This document shows positions 6,015-15,087 of a DNA stretch of 48,518 nucleotides, one piece after another (position 1 is the stretch's first letter; every line of letters starts with the position of its first letter). A program made the position numbers and the translations under genes. The notes beneath the pieces were generated by a model. The model was not told the origin of the DNA. It saw nothing but the letters and a program-made list of their open reading frames with translations, and made no database searches. Source of the stretch: Deltaproteobacteria bacterium (GTDB lineage Bacteria; Desulfobacterota; SM23-61). The stretch lies in contig VGSF01000028.1 of assembly GCA_016875165.1 (NCBI GenBank), forward strand, positions 1 to 48,518, read 5' to 3'.

Positions 6015-6437
6015 ATGATTCGAGTTACCGGCACGATCACGATCGATGAGGCAGAAATTCATCAACAATTCATCCGGGCCTCCGGCCCGGGCGGGCAGAA
6101 TGTCAATAAGGTCGCCACGGCTGTGCAGCTCCGCTTCGATGTGGCCCATTCCCCTTCCCTGCCCGAAGACGTTCGGGAACGCCTTACCCGTTTAGCCGGA
6201 AAGCGTATGACCAAGGAAGGTTGTCTGATCATCGATGCCCGGCGGTTCCGCACCCAGGAACAAAACCGAAAGGACGCTGTTGCCCGCCTGGTGGGTCTGG
6301 TCCGCCAGGCCGCCCAAAGGCCCAAAATCCGCAAAAGGACAAAGCCCACGCTGGCGTCTAAGGAACGGCGGCTGGAGAGCAAACATCGCCGCAGCAAAAT
6401 CAAACACCTGCGCCGTGCCAAACCGGAACAAAACTGA
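6015..6437 (+). CDS. arfB: Peptidyl-tRNA hydrolase ArfB (ribosome rescue factor)
   Basis: 140 residues, the usual length of ArfB/YaeJ. It hydrolyses peptidyl-tRNA on ribosomes stalled at the end of non-stop mRNAs. The catalytic GGQ is at residues 26-28 within GPGGQNVNKVATAVQLRF. The C-terminus is a strongly basic tail (RPKIRKRTKPTLASKERRLE onward, ending KIKHLRRAKPEQN) that inserts into the empty mRNA channel. It lacks the codon-recognition domains of true release factors. Monocistronic, with its own promoter. Confidence 0.95.
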   Translation: MIRVTGTITIDEAEIHQQFIRASGPGGQNVNKVATAVQLRFDVAHSPSLPEDVRERLTRLAGKRMTKEGCLIIDARRFRTQEQNRKDAVARLVGLVRQAAQRPKIRKRTKPTLASKERRLESKHRRSKIKHLRRAKPEQN

Positions 6438-7512
6438 TTCGGTTTCTTTTACCTAAATTGTGCGATTCTTTTCAACCACAGAGAACACTGAGAATAATTT
6501 CATAGTAAAAAAGAAAATAAGCTCAATTTTTTCATTGTACTACTAACGTGCAAACTCTTTAACTTTTGTTAAGCAAATGTTTTTGGAAACTGGCCCCTGA
6601 AAATCCCCCCCAACCCCCCGAAGCTGTGAAAAAATTGGGGTAGGGGGAAAGGGGAGGCGCCACCCATGTCCAGGGCCCAGAGAAATTTGCTTGCCAAAAT
6701 GAGGCAGCGCTCTCCCTGTTGCCGGTGGTGGACTCGACTGCGGTTAGGCCCGAAGGCCAATCCCTATGTATTTACATAGTTTTGTTCCAAGTTGCCTGCG
6801 TCCCTTCGCGGAAGGCAGGGTATCCGTTGTGCGATCATTCCTGTTCCGCCGATTTTGGCGGCGCGAATTTTCCCGTCCCCTGGACAACGAGAAAAACTGA
6901 TTTTGTCAGCAACGCTAATTTTTTCACAGCTTCAGGGGGGCAGGGGGGATTTCTGTGATCGCGCGTGGCCCTGAGCAAAGCTTACTTTTGGTTGCGGCTC
7001 TGCCGCGCTGTGTTATCATGTAATAAATTGGTCATCTAAAATACTGTATTGTTTTCACTTAACGAGTGCACAGAGTAAAGCAGAGAAAAAGAGTTTATGT
7101 CCTTGTTATATTAAATTTCCTCTGTGCCCTCTATGGTGAGTCGCCTTTCTTAGGTTTTGTTTATATAAACCGTGGGTGCAAAGTAAACTTTTCTGTAATC
7201 CCAAAGGCGGGCAGGAGACCGTCAAATTGGTAAAGGCGGCTGTTTGAGGATATGCATTATCCGTTGTTGCAAAGAAAATCTCGGTTGATTCAATGTATTT
7301 CGAACATTTCCTCCTTCTTGAAATTGACTATACCTTTTGCCGCTTGCTTCTGGAGAAAGATGGTCAACCCACCCAGAATTTCCATGTCCTGAAAAGCTAT
7401 TGTCAATACATGAAGAAAGAGGATTTGTTTCTTCTCAAAGGTCCCCAGAACGTCATTGCCAGAAAACTGAGGAGAGGTTCGGCCATCGTTTATAATGAAA
7501 GGTAATGTTGGG
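6438..7512 (+). other. 1.1-kb stretch without a supportable gene; large nested inverted repeat
   Basis: No frame here shows family similarity. An inverted repeat of about 40 bp has arms at 6597-6636 and 6917-6955 (shared core CCCCTGAAGCTGTGAAAAAA-like), and inside it TGTCCAGGG (near 6667) faces CCCTGGACA (near 6879). The whole thing is a 360-bp palindromic unit. Flanks contain degenerate CACAGAG-rich sequences at 6477-6495 and 7067-7130. A 70-codon frame at 7293 has no SD and no recognisable content. Confidence 0.6.
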
Positions 7513-7541
7513 TTGACGTGCCGGCGCTTTTGTTCTATATT
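7513..7541 (+). promoter_or_regulatory. Promoter upstream of thiolase
   Basis: TTGACG (7513-7518), 17-bp spacer, TATATT (7536-7541). Transcription would start near 7548, leaving a leader of about 63 nt before the ATG at 7611. Confidence 0.6.
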
Positions 7542-7610
7542 GAGGCAAATTAAAAGGAAATAATGGGTGCTAATCGGGAAGAAAAACTTTTGAATTCTGG
7601 AGGTTCAATT

Positions 7611-8861
7611 ATGAAAGACGTCGTTGTAGTTTCGGCCTGCCGCACGGCCATTGGAGCATTTGGGGGGAGCCTTAAGGATCTGAATGCCGCGGTTCTGGCA
7701 AGCGTGGCCATGAAAGAAGCGATCAGGCGCTCCGGTATTGATTCCGGCATTATCGACGATGTCCGTTTCGGCTGCTGCATGGAGCCCGTGGATGCTTTAA
7801 ACGTCGCCCGGGTTGCCGCCATCATGGCCGGGATTCCGGACACAGTGACTGCGGTCACCGTAAATCGGGTTTGCATATCGGGGATGGAGGCGGTGCTTTC
7901 GGGTATGGGATTGATCCGGGGTGGAATGGCTGATGTTATCCTGGCCGGCGGGGTGGAGCATATGTCCGGGGTTAGCTATTCGGTTCCGAATGCCAGGTGG
8001 GGATGCCGTTTACAGGACCAGGTCTTTGTGGACGATATCATTCATGGCCTGCATGCCGGGTCGCATTTATTACCCGGCCCGGAAAAAGGGCCGGTGAAGG
8101 AAGGGATGCCTTTGGAATTATATAAAGGCAAGCCGTACATTATGGGGCTGACGGCGGAATTTGTCGCGCAGATGTTGAATATAAGCCGCGAGGAGATGGA
8201 TGATGTGGCCCTGCGCAGCCACAACAATGCGGAGCGGGCCACAAAGGAAGGAGATTTTAAAGAGGAGATCGTGCCGGTGGAGATTCCGCAGAAGAAAGGG
8301 AAGCCGCCGTTGTTTTATGATAAGGATGAGCACTTCCGGCCCGGCCTTACCAGGGCTGATTTGGCCAAGTTGCCACCAGCTTTTGTTCCAGAGACAGGGA
8401 AAGTGACCGCCGGGAATTCATCGGGAATAAACGATGGGGCCAGCGCAATGTTGATCATGTCTGCTGAAAAAGCAAAAGATTTGGGGTTAAAACCGCTGGC
8501 TCGTTTTAAGGCTTTTGGCCGGGGTGGATGCCATCCCTCGGTGATGGGTTTGAGTCCGGTTCCTGCAGTCAAAGACCTGATGACCAGGTCTGGTTTAAAA
8601 CTTTCTGATTTTGAGTTGATAGAGGTGAATGAAGCTTTTGCGGCGCAGTATGTCGGAGTTGAAAAACAGTTAGGGTTGAACCGGGAGATAACGAATGTGA
8701 ATGGTGGCGGCGTGGGTCTCGGGCACCCCGTAGGATCGACGGGATGCCGTATTATGGTAACGTTGATTCATGCCATGAAGAAGCGGGGGAAGACGTTGGG
8801 GCTGGCCACCTTATGCGGCGGCGGCGGAGTGTCCATGGCCGCAGCTCTTGAGCTGCTTTAA
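7611..8861 (+). CDS. Acetyl-CoA acetyltransferase (thiolase)
   Basis: 416 residues. Catalyses thiolytic cleavage or condensation of acyl-CoA. The acyl-accepting Cys is C88 in VNRVCISGME; NEAFAAQYVG, GLGHPVGSTG (catalytic His) and TLCGGGGVSMA (second catalytic Cys) follow in the standard order. Start chosen at ATG 7611 because GGAGG lies 8-12 bases upstream; an earlier in-frame ATG at 7563 lacks support. The second signature reads GVGLGHPVGSTG rather than the more common GAIALGHPIGASG. Stands alone; its stop overlaps the stop of the convergent gene. Degradative versus biosynthetic direction cannot be decided here. Confidence 0.93.
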   Translation: MKDVVVVSACRTAIGAFGGSLKDLNAAVLASVAMKEAIRRSGIDSGIIDDVRFGCCMEPVDALNVARVAAIMAGIPDTVTAVTVNRVCISGMEAVLSGMGLIRGGMADVILAGGVEHMSGVSYSVPNARWGCRLQDQVFVDDIIHGLHAGSHLLPGPEKGPVKEGMPLELYKGKPYIMGLTAEFVAQMLNISREEMDDVALRSHNNAERATKEGDFKEEIVPVEIPQKKGKPPLFYDKDEHFRPGLTRADLAKLPPAFVPETGKVTAGNSSGINDGASAMLIMSAEKAKDLGLKPLARFKAFGRGGCHPSVMGLSPVPAVKDLMTRSGLKLSDFELIEVNEAFAAQYVGVEKQLGLNREITNVNGGGVGLGHPVGSTGCRIMVTLIHAMKKRGKTLGLATLCGGGGVSMAAALELL

Positions 8862-9307
8862 AAGAGCGAAACCTTTACCACGACTTTCATGACCGGCTGA
8901 GGGCTGGAAACTGCGATGCCCGGCATATGGGCATCCTGGGGGAAAAGGATTAGGAACGTTCCGGCGCGAATTGTGAAAAAATTCCCCTCGCCTTCGAGCG
9001 TCAGAAAGTCCTTGCCCTCATCGTAATTGATAGCTTTCAAATCCTCCAGGTGGGAGTACCCGAAAAGTTCCACGCCTTTTAAAACATACTGGACGTCCAT
9101 GTACCGCCGATGGGCTTCCCAGCGGCCTTTTTCTTTTGGCTTTGTATCGTACTGCTGGACGAGAGCAAAGACATGGGAGCCGTCGATTTCATACTTCCCC
9201 GGTTCAATCTTGGAAAAGTCTGTATTCTTCAGGTAATCAAAGGCAGCGGCCAGTCTTTTGTTTACCCCATAATACATTGAGGCATTTTCTATCCGATCAA
9301 TAATCAT
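8858..9307 (-). CDS. YhcH/YjgK/YiaL family protein (DUF386)
   Basis: 149 residues, full length for the family. Members form a cupin-like barrel and include EbgC (beta-galactosidase beta subunit) and proteins near sialic-acid genes, suggesting handling of sugar anomers; exact role here is unknown. Characteristic blocks: YEIDGSHVFALVQQY, GRWEAHRRYMDVQYVLKG, EGEGNFFTIRAGTFLILFPQ-type metal-binding segment with DAHMPG. Start at 9307 preceded by GGAGGGAAATAATT; a longer frame to 9376 has no SD. Convergent with thiolase, stops overlapping. Confidence 0.88.
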   Translation of the reverse strand: MIIDRIENASMYYGVNKRLAAAFDYLKNTDFSKIEPGKYEIDGSHVFALVQQYDTKPKEKGRWEAHRRYMDVQYVLKGVELFGYSHLEDLKAINYDEGKDFLTLEGEGNFFTIRAGTFLILFPQDAHMPGIAVSSPQPVMKVVVKVSLF

Positions 9308-9343
9308 AATTATTTCCCTCCTTGGCGATGAAGTGGCTAATTT

Positions 9344-9496
9344 GATAATTTCGTAAAAAGTCGGCAGAAGAGTCATTGCGAGCGAAAGTGAAGCAATCTC
9401 GTTTTTATAAGTATTTGAAAATACGGGATTGCTTCGTCGTCCCGCATTGGCGGAACTCCTCGCAATGACGAAAGCGGAACTTTTTACGACCCCATC
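9344..9496 (+). repeat. Palindromic element, TIR type 1 with GTCATTGC-type inner palindrome
   Basis: Outer arms GATAATTTCGTAAAAAGTC and its complement ACTTTTTACGACCCCATC enclose an inner palindrome running from GTCATTGCGAGCG to CGCAATGAC. Same outer arms at 17635, 17903, 22095 and 32541. Confidence 0.8.
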
Positions 9497-9645
9497 AATT
9501 TAATTTTATAGGAAATTCCTTTTTGGCACCTTTTAGCATCTTCATTAATTTTGGGCGCTTAACGCGTATTCTTTATTTATCCTTAATCAGCGTTTTTAAA
9601 ACTCTGCGATCTCTGTACTGCTACCGTGCAAAATCTTTAAATTTT

Positions 9646-9836
9646 GAGCCTCTTGCAAAAGTATTTTTTTGTGGTTCGACAAGCTTGTCCTGAGCGAACC
9701 GTTCACCCTTCGAGAACCTCAGGGCGAACGGTGAGTCGAAGGGCTCACCACGAACGGAAAAACTAAATAATTTCAACCTAAGCCCGTTCACCCTGAGCCT
9801 GTCGAAGGGTAAATTAAGGACTTTTGCAAGAAGCTC
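9646..9836 (+). repeat. Palindromic element, TIR type 2 with CTTCGACAGGCTCAGG-type inner palindrome
   Basis: Arms GAGCCTCTTGCAAAAGT and CTTTTGCAAGAAGCTC enclose sequences containing CAAGCTTGTCCTGAGCGAAC and CCTGAGCCTGTCGAAGGG. An inverted, shorter copy with the same arms lies at 17663-17768. Confidence 0.8.
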
Positions 9837-9870
9837 TTTTGTTAAGCAATTAAATCTTCCCTCCACCCTG

Positions 9871-9895
9871 ACCCTCCCCCTCGAGTGGGGAGGGT
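9871..9895 (+). repeat. GC-rich hairpin, ACCCTCCCC / GGGGAGGGT
   Basis: Nine-base perfect arms around CTCGAGT. It sits about 55 bp past the end of trmO (which runs on -) and could act as part of a terminator, but lacks a T-run; similar C/G-rich palindromes occur at 24548, 24613 and 33030. Confidence 0.45.
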
Positions 9896-9950
9896 AGGGA
9901 GGGGGTGAGTTTAATTGCGACTCTGCCGCGCTGTGTCCTCTGTGGCTAAT

Positions 9951-10400
9951 TTAAAAATATCCTTCCATCAAGCTTTCCATCCATTCCGGGACAATGGGCT
10001 GGGGCACGCGGTCGAAAGCGGGAACATACGGTTTGATGTCCAGTATAGGCGTCCCATCGATGGCGTCGAGGCCCCTAACCCGCAATATATTCTTTTCAAT
10101 GCCGATCAATTCCACGGCGGTGATCCCGATGGGATTGGGCCGGTGCTTGGCTCGCTGGGCGAAGATTCCCGATTCCGGCATGTCCGCACGCCCCCGGGGC
10201 CGCCGGACGAGGTCGGAAGCAGAGTTAAATTTGGCCTGATGCATAAAAAAAACGACGATAAGATGGGAAAATTGTGAAAGTCCCCTAAGGCCAGGCCCAT
10301 ATGCTTCATCTATGCAAATCTCCGAAACGACCTTACCCCAGTTCTCGTCGGATTGTTCGGTGACCGGCGATTTAACAAAGCCAATCGGTTGTATATTCAT
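9951..10400 (-). CDS. trmO: tRNA (N6-threonylcarbamoyladenosine(37)-N6)-methyltransferase TrmO
   Basis: 149 residues of the UPF0066/TsaA family, methylating t6A37 in tRNA with SAM. Typical blocks: IQPIGFVKSP at the start, GLRGLSQFSHLIVVFFMHQA, FAQRAKHRPNPIGITAVEL (the conserved RPNPIG motif) and VRGLDAIDGTPILDIKPYVP. It ends after the beta-barrel domain, lacking the extra C-terminal domain of the 235-residue E. coli protein, as in many short homologues. ATG with AGGAA upstream. Only 12 bp downstream of the flavin oxidoreductase gene, likely one transcript. Confidence 0.92.
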   Translation of the reverse strand: MNIQPIGFVKSPVTEQSDENWGKVVSEICIDEAYGPGLRGLSQFSHLIVVFFMHQAKFNSASDLVRRPRGRADMPESGIFAQRAKHRPNPIGITAVELIGIEKNILRVRGLDAIDGTPILDIKPYVPAFDRVPQPIVPEWMESLMEGYF

Positions 10401-10412
10401 TGCTTATTCCTA

Positions 10413-12347
10413 TCAGAGATCCCAGGCTGCTCTGGCCCCTTCTTCCGTGGATTCTATTATCCGGCGGGGTTGGCGGGCGTCGCCGATCACAAAGTGGCTA
10501 ATCCCTCTGGCTTGTAAAAACTGCTGGAAATCATCCCGGGGTTTCAGACCGGCGGCAATAACTACCTGGTCTACCGGAGAAAGCACCTGTTCGCGGCCTT
10601 CGCTTACGATGATCACGGAGCCTTCTGCGATTATCTTCACCTCAGTGTTGAAATGAAGCTGGCAATTTCTGTCTTTTAAACGCTTGTGCAGCATGTAGCC
10701 ATGGGAGGTGATCTTTAGAACCGGTGAACGTTTGAGGGTTTCGACTATTGTTACCTGGGCCCCCTTCTCACATAAAAAGTCCGCAGTCTCCATGCCGATC
10801 AATCCCCCGCCAATCACAACAGCATTCTTCCGGGGAGCAACCTCGCCTGAGAGAATCTGCCAGGCATCACAAACCATGGGAAGGTCAATACCGGCAATGG
10901 CCGGCCTGATTATTTCTCCCCCGACGGCCAGGATAAGGGCATCCGGGTTTCCATCTTCAATCATTCGTTCGGTCACCGTAGTGCTTGTGTGAACGGTTAT
11001 TCCCATCTTTTTAACCTGGGAAATAAGCCAATCGCTCCATTCCCCATAGTTGCTTTTGCATGGTGGTTTACAGGCAAAGCGCAATTGGCCCCCGGGTATT
11101 TCTTCCTTTTCATAAAGTGTGACATTATGGCCAAGCCTGGCTCCTTCATAGGCTGCGGTTAATCCGCCGGGACCTGCACCCACGACCCAAACTTTTCGGG
11201 GCTTTGCCGCCGGGCCTTTAGGGTATATGATTTCCTGGCCGGTTTCCGGATTTATGGCGCAGCGAATATTCCCTTCTCCCAGGATCAACCGTTCAATACA
11301 ACCCTGATTACAGGCAAGGCATTTGCGGATTTCCTCCGGCCTCCCTTCCCTGGCCTTTAAAAGAAAATCAGGATCGGCCAAAAACTGGCGTCCAAAAGCC
11401 ACCAGGTCAGCTTCACCGCGGCCGATCACTGCATCGGCCAGGGCCGGATCTGAAAATCGACCCACGGCAATAACGGGCACGCCGACAACCTCTTTAACTT
11501 TCTTTGCCCGCCAGACATTAAACCCCGGTTCGTATTCCGCCGGAGCGCTGGTGATGCCGCCCGGGCTCCCGTGCGTTCCGAGAGAGGCATGAATCACGTC
11601 TGCTCCGGCTTTCACCAAGTTCGGGAGTATCGACTGGATTTCCTCGATGGTGTATCCTCCCTTGATACACTCCTCAACAGATAGGCGCAGGGATATGGGA
11701 AAATCACTGCCCACGCGCCTGCGCACCTCCTGTAAAACTTCTACTATAAACCTGCTGCGGTTGGACAGGCTCCCGCCATATTCATCCTGGCGCTGGTTCG
11801 AAAGAGCCGACAGGAACTGGGTTAAAAGATAACCATGCGCCCCATGAACCTCCACAGCATCAAAGCCCGCTTCCCGCGCGCGGAAAGCCGCGGCGCCGAA
11901 AGCTGCAATAATTTCCTGAATTTCTTCACGAGTAATTTCTCGCGGGGTCAGACCGAAGACCAGGCTGCGGATTGGAGACGGGGCGATGGCTTTACCTTGT
12001 TTAAGAAGATAAAAGCTTTCCCTTCCGGCATGGTGCAGCTGCAAAGCTGTTTTGCTGCCAGCGGCATGGGCCACATCCGCGAGTTTTTTTAGGCCGGGGA
12101 TAAAACGGTCGTCATAGGCTCCGAGTTCGCTGTTTATGGCCGAACCATTAGGGTGGACGGAAGAAATTTCCGTAATGATCATGCCTGCCCCACCCCTGGC
12201 CCGGCGTTTTAAATAGGCCAGGTTGGCTTCGCTGACCGTAGCGTCAGCATTTCCCAGGTTAGTGCCCATGGGAGGCATCACCGCTCTGTTGGCCAGTTCC
12301 AGAGTTTTGATCTTAATGGGGGAGAACAAGTTTGGCAAAAAAGTCAT
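10413..12347 (-). CDS. Fe-S flavin oxidoreductase, 2,4-dienoyl-CoA reductase / Old Yellow Enzyme type
   Basis: 644 residues, three domains as in FadH and enoate reductases. Residues 1-340 form an FMN TIM barrel (EVHGAHGYLLTQFLS at 166-180 with the His pair, QRQDEYGGS). A [4Fe-4S] site follows: C343, C346, C350, C363. Residues about 390-640 form a pyridine-nucleotide/FAD module with VVGAGPGGLTAAYEG and VVIGGGLIGMETADFL. These enzymes reduce conjugated enoyl compounds with NAD(P)H. Start at ATG 12347 fits GGAGGT immediately upstream (12350-12356); the longer frame from 12362 does not. Substrate cannot be told. Upstream lies repeat copy A, whose end is 18 bp from the start codon. Confidence 0.92.
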   Translation of the reverse strand: MTFLPNLFSPIKIKTLELANRAVMPPMGTNLGNADATVSEANLAYLKRRARGGAGMIITEISSVHPNGSAINSELGAYDDRFIPGLKKLADVAHAAGSKTALQLHHAGRESFYLLKQGKAIAPSPIRSLVFGLTPREITREEIQEIIAAFGAAAFRAREAGFDAVEVHGAHGYLLTQFLSALSNQRQDEYGGSLSNRSRFIVEVLQEVRRRVGSDFPISLRLSVEECIKGGYTIEEIQSILPNLVKAGADVIHASLGTHGSPGGITSAPAEYEPGFNVWRAKKVKEVVGVPVIAVGRFSDPALADAVIGRGEADLVAFGRQFLADPDFLLKAREGRPEEIRKCLACNQGCIERLILGEGNIRCAINPETGQEIIYPKGPAAKPRKVWVVGAGPGGLTAAYEGARLGHNVTLYEKEEIPGGQLRFACKPPCKSNYGEWSDWLISQVKKMGITVHTSTTVTERMIEDGNPDALILAVGGEIIRPAIAGIDLPMVCDAWQILSGEVAPRKNAVVIGGGLIGMETADFLCEKGAQVTIVETLKRSPVLKITSHGYMLHKRLKDRNCQLHFNTEVKIIAEGSVIIVSEGREQVLSPVDQVVIAAGLKPRDDFQQFLQARGISHFVIGDARQPRRIIESTEEGARAAWDL

Positions 12348-12365
12348 ATAACCTCCACTCAAGGA

Positions 12366-12627
12366 ATACTTTAGTTCTTTGAAAAAAGGTGTGTTGTAAG
12401 GGCCAAGGGATTCCAGGGGCCGGGGGTTAGAGCGGAACGCTTGGAATCATGAGGCGCTGATTTCTCCGCATATGGGGCGGGCAAGAACCCCCGCCTCCTC
12501 CGCAGGAAACGATCTTTTGTCCTCGTGGCCAAGCGGAAACCCAACCGATGCTTCCGGCGCGTTCCGCTCTAACCCCCGGCCCTCAATAAAGGGTTTTATA
12601 CCATTTTTTCAAATCGCTAAATGACAC
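12366..12627 (+). repeat. 265-bp structured element, copy A
   Basis: Copy of a four-member family with imperfect terminal inverted repeats. Here the internal stem is perfect over 23 bp: arms at 12418-12440 and 12559-12581 (left arm begins GGCCGGGGGTTAGAGCGG). The arm sequence differs from other copies but remains complementary. A one-base deletion relative to the others breaks the frame that three copies share. Located between the YdjM-like gene and the flavin oxidoreductase, upstream of the latter. Confidence 0.9.
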
Positions 12628-12706
12628 AAAAAGCCTAAAACGTAAAGAGTAAAAAGTAAAGCGTAAAACAGAAAATATAATTGCGGCAGCGTTCCCCATG
12701 GTTTAA

Positions 12707-13270
12707 TCAGCTATTTGGATTTCCGAAGCGGTTGCGCAGGATGGCCACAAATTTTTTATCGGCGGGAACGGAAACAAGCTCTATCGGGGAATAACCGCGT
12801 TTCCAGGCCAGGTAGAACGTTCCGGCCAATAGGATGACCGTAAGCAGAATGTTGGGCCAGGAATTGAGCTGCCATTGTCCTTGCCAGGTGGCCTGCCAGG
12901 CGTTTGAAAACGGGAAAAAATAATTAATCGGCCACCGGTAGCCATCAGGACCTCGCGACCCAACGAGGTCTCCTAAGAGGTGCAGATGAAAACTGGCCAT
13001 GGCCAGGGCTGCTGTAATCAGGCGCCTTCGGGCAAGAGCAATCGTGGTTATGGCGATTAGGGCGGCGAGACCTATATTATGGCCCAGAACGTGATGAAAA
13101 TGGCCATACCAAACAAACTCACCTTTATGAGTTATCAGGTCGGCAACAATACCCAACCCATCCACGTCCGGAATGACTCCGGCAAGCGTAACCAAACCCC
13201 GGTCCCTTTTTTCGAGAGGCTTGATGTTGGCCGCCATCCAGCCGAGAAGTAAGTGGGTTGCGGGATGCAT
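12707..13270 (-). CDS. YdjM-like membrane-bound metal-dependent hydrolase family protein (DUF457)
   Basis: 187 residues. It starts HPATHLLLGWMAAN, then IPDVDG, HFHHVLGHNIGLAAL and ASFHLHLLGDLVGSRGPDG: the His/Asp motifs define the DUF457/YdjM superfamily of inner-membrane putative metal-dependent hydrolases. About four membrane helices are interspersed. The last 45 residues are soluble. ATG with GGAG 8 bases upstream. Flanked on both sides by copies A and B of the structured repeat. Substrate unknown. Confidence 0.88.
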   Translation of the reverse strand: MHPATHLLLGWMAANIKPLEKRDRGLVTLAGVIPDVDGLGIVADLITHKGEFVWYGHFHHVLGHNIGLAALIAITTIALARRRLITAALAMASFHLHLLGDLVGSRGPDGYRWPINYFFPFSNAWQATWQGQWQLNSWPNILLTVILLAGTFYLAWKRGYSPIELVSVPADKKFVAILRNRFGNPNS

Positions 13271-13383
13271 TGCGTTTTACTCCATAGGCAACGGCTTGCC
13301 CTGATATTTTTTACTTACCACTTTTTATCATACTTACCATTTTTTGGCGAGCTTGAAGAAAAGAAATCCAATTAACTATATTC

Positions 13384-13650
13384 GTAACACTTTAGCCCTT
13401 TGAAAAAAGGTGTATCACTAGGGCCAAGGGAATCCAGGGCCCGGGGGCCAGACCGGCCCGCTTGGAATCATAAGGCGCTGATTTCTCCGTTGATGGGGCG
13501 GGGAAGATACCCCCGCCTCCTCCGGAGGAAACGGGCTTTTATCCTCGAGGACAAGGGGAAACCCAACCGATGCTTCCGACGCGTTCCGGCCTGGCCCCCG
13601 GGCCCAAATAGAGGCGTTGCCGCCATTTTTTCAAAACTCTAAACTGATAC
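13384..13650 (+). repeat. 265-bp structured element, copy B
   Basis: Left end CGTAACACTTTAGCCCTTTG, right end CTAAACTGATAC; inner stem arms GGGCCCGGGGGCCAGACCGG and CCGGCCTGGCCCCCGGGCCC. It lies between divergent genes (YdjM-like on -, Fe-ADH on +). An 80-codon frame from 13400 (beginning with ATG) spans the element. Confidence 0.9.
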
Positions 13651-13690
13651 CTATATTCATGAATTGCGGGGGTGGCAAAAAATGGACACA

Positions 13691-13719
13691 TTGACGGATG
13701 ATCATGTTTCTGTTATACG
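13691..13719 (+). promoter_or_regulatory. Promoter upstream of Fe-alcohol dehydrogenase
   Basis: TTGACG (13691-13696), 17-bp spacer, TATACG (13714-13719), about 50 nt leader before the start at 13777. It lies just outside repeat copy B. Confidence 0.5.
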
Positions 13720-13776
13720 AAGATTAGTTTAAAATATCCTAAAAACGAGAAATTTTAAAGAGAGGAGGGTAAGCAA

Positions 13777-14949
13777 ATGATGACCCAAACTTATCAATTT
13801 AAAACCCCGTCGGTGATTGTGAACGGCCCCGGCGCTGCCAGGGAAGCAGGATCTTTTGCCAAAGGCCTGGGAAAAAAGGCTTTGATCGTTACTGACCATG
13901 CCCTGGAAAAAATCGGTTTGCTAAACGATGTCAAAAACTCGCTGGAGATCGCTGGAATTCCTATGGCAATTTATGACAAGGTTATTAGCGAGCCATCCAT
14001 GGATTATACGGAGGAAGGGCTGAAGGTTTACAGGGAAACCCAGGCCGATTTTCTGGTTGCCGTGGGTGGGGGGAGCCCGATCGATGCCGCCAAGGGGATC
14101 GCCGCCCTGGCCACCAATCCCGGAAAGATAAGCGATTTTGCCGGAGCTAATAAAATCCCTAATCCCGGCGCCCCCCTTATTGCTATTCCTACCACTGCGG
14201 GGACAGGAAGCGAAGTTACCCAGTTTACTATCATCACCGACACCTCCCGGGATGTTAAGATGCTCATTGCCAGCCCCAATATCATGCCCCGGGTGGCCCT
14301 GGTTGATCCTTTGATGACCATGCGGATGCCCCAGGGAATCACAGCGGCCACAGGCCTCGATGCCTTAACTCACGCCATTGAGGCTTTTGTTTCGGTGAAG
14401 GCTCAACCGATAACCGATACCCTGGCCCTTCAGGCGATCTGGGTCATTGCCGGCAACGTTCGACAGGCCTGGTCCAACGGGGATAATATCGAGGCCCGGA
14501 CGAACATGATGATCGGGGCTCTGCAAGCTGGTATGGCCTTTTCCAATTCTTCCGTTGCTTTGGTCCACGGGATGGCCAGGCCCATCGGAGCCTATTTCCA
14601 TGTTCCTCATGGAGTATCGAATGCCGCCTTGCTGCCCACGGTTATCGAATTCAGCATTCCAGGGAACCCGGAACGTTATGCCGAAATTGCCGAGGCCATG
14701 GGTGAAATCACCGAAGGCCTGTCCGTCCTCGATGCCGCTTACCTCGCGGCTGATGCCGTAGAAAGGTTGAATATAGACTTGAAAGTTCCCACCCTCAGGG
14801 AATTGGGGGTAGAGGAGAAAAAGTTCAATTCCGTGGTGGAACAGATGGCCGCGGATGCCCTTGCCAGCGGCAGCCCGGGGAACAACCCGAGAAAAGCAAC
14901 CAAAGAAGAAATTGTGGAGTTATACCGCAGAGCATATTCCAAGGAATGA
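13777..14949 (+). CDS. Iron-containing alcohol dehydrogenase (group III)
   Basis: 390 residues, standard length. NAD(P)-dependent interconversion of an alcohol and aldehyde with an Fe(II) or Zn site. Nucleotide-binding GGGSPIDAAKGIA near residue 97; TTAGTGSEVTQF near 148; metal ligands in GLDALTHAIEAF (His near 205) and VHGMARPIGAYFHVPHGVSN (two His near 266 and 280). SD GAGGAGGG precedes the ATG pair at 13777/13780. Resembles 1,3-propanediol and lactaldehyde dehydrogenases; substrate undetermined. Monocistronic, convergent with ubiE. Confidence 0.93.
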   Translation: MMTQTYQFKTPSVIVNGPGAAREAGSFAKGLGKKALIVTDHALEKIGLLNDVKNSLEIAGIPMAIYDKVISEPSMDYTEEGLKVYRETQADFLVAVGGGSPIDAAKGIAALATNPGKISDFAGANKIPNPGAPLIAIPTTAGTGSEVTQFTIITDTSRDVKMLIASPNIMPRVALVDPLMTMRMPQGITAATGLDALTHAIEAFVSVKAQPITDTLALQAIWVIAGNVRQAWSNGDNIEARTNMMIGALQAGMAFSNSSVALVHGMARPIGAYFHVPHGVSNAALLPTVIEFSIPGNPERYAEIAEAMGEITEGLSVLDAAYLAADAVERLNIDLKVPTLRELGVEEKKFNSVVEQMAADALASGSPGNNPRKATKEEIVELYRRAYSKE

Positions 14950-14994
14950 TGGATTGGTAAAAAATCCCGGCCAAGGCGGATCGTTGGGGCAATG

Positions 14995-15022
14995 TAGGGA
15001 CGGCCTCCTTTGGCCGCCCCTA
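14995..15022. terminator. Hairpin between convergent Fe-ADH and ubiE genes
   Basis: TAGGGACGGCC and GGCCGCCCCTA form an 11-bp imperfect stem with a 6-base loop. It could terminate either gene. No T-run follows on either strand, so intrinsic termination is not assured. Confidence 0.4.
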
Positions 15023-15087
15023 TTACCTCGGACAACCACAGGGCGCTGCTCTTACATTGTTCGCCGCACTCCTCAATCCCGCCTGGG

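Noticed and set aside
7293..7505. 70-codon frame as a small gene
   Set aside because: No SD, no promoter, no family-like sequence, and it lies in a repeat-rich gap.
9621..9866. 81-codon minus-strand frame
   Set aside because: It is produced by the palindromic TIR type 2 element.
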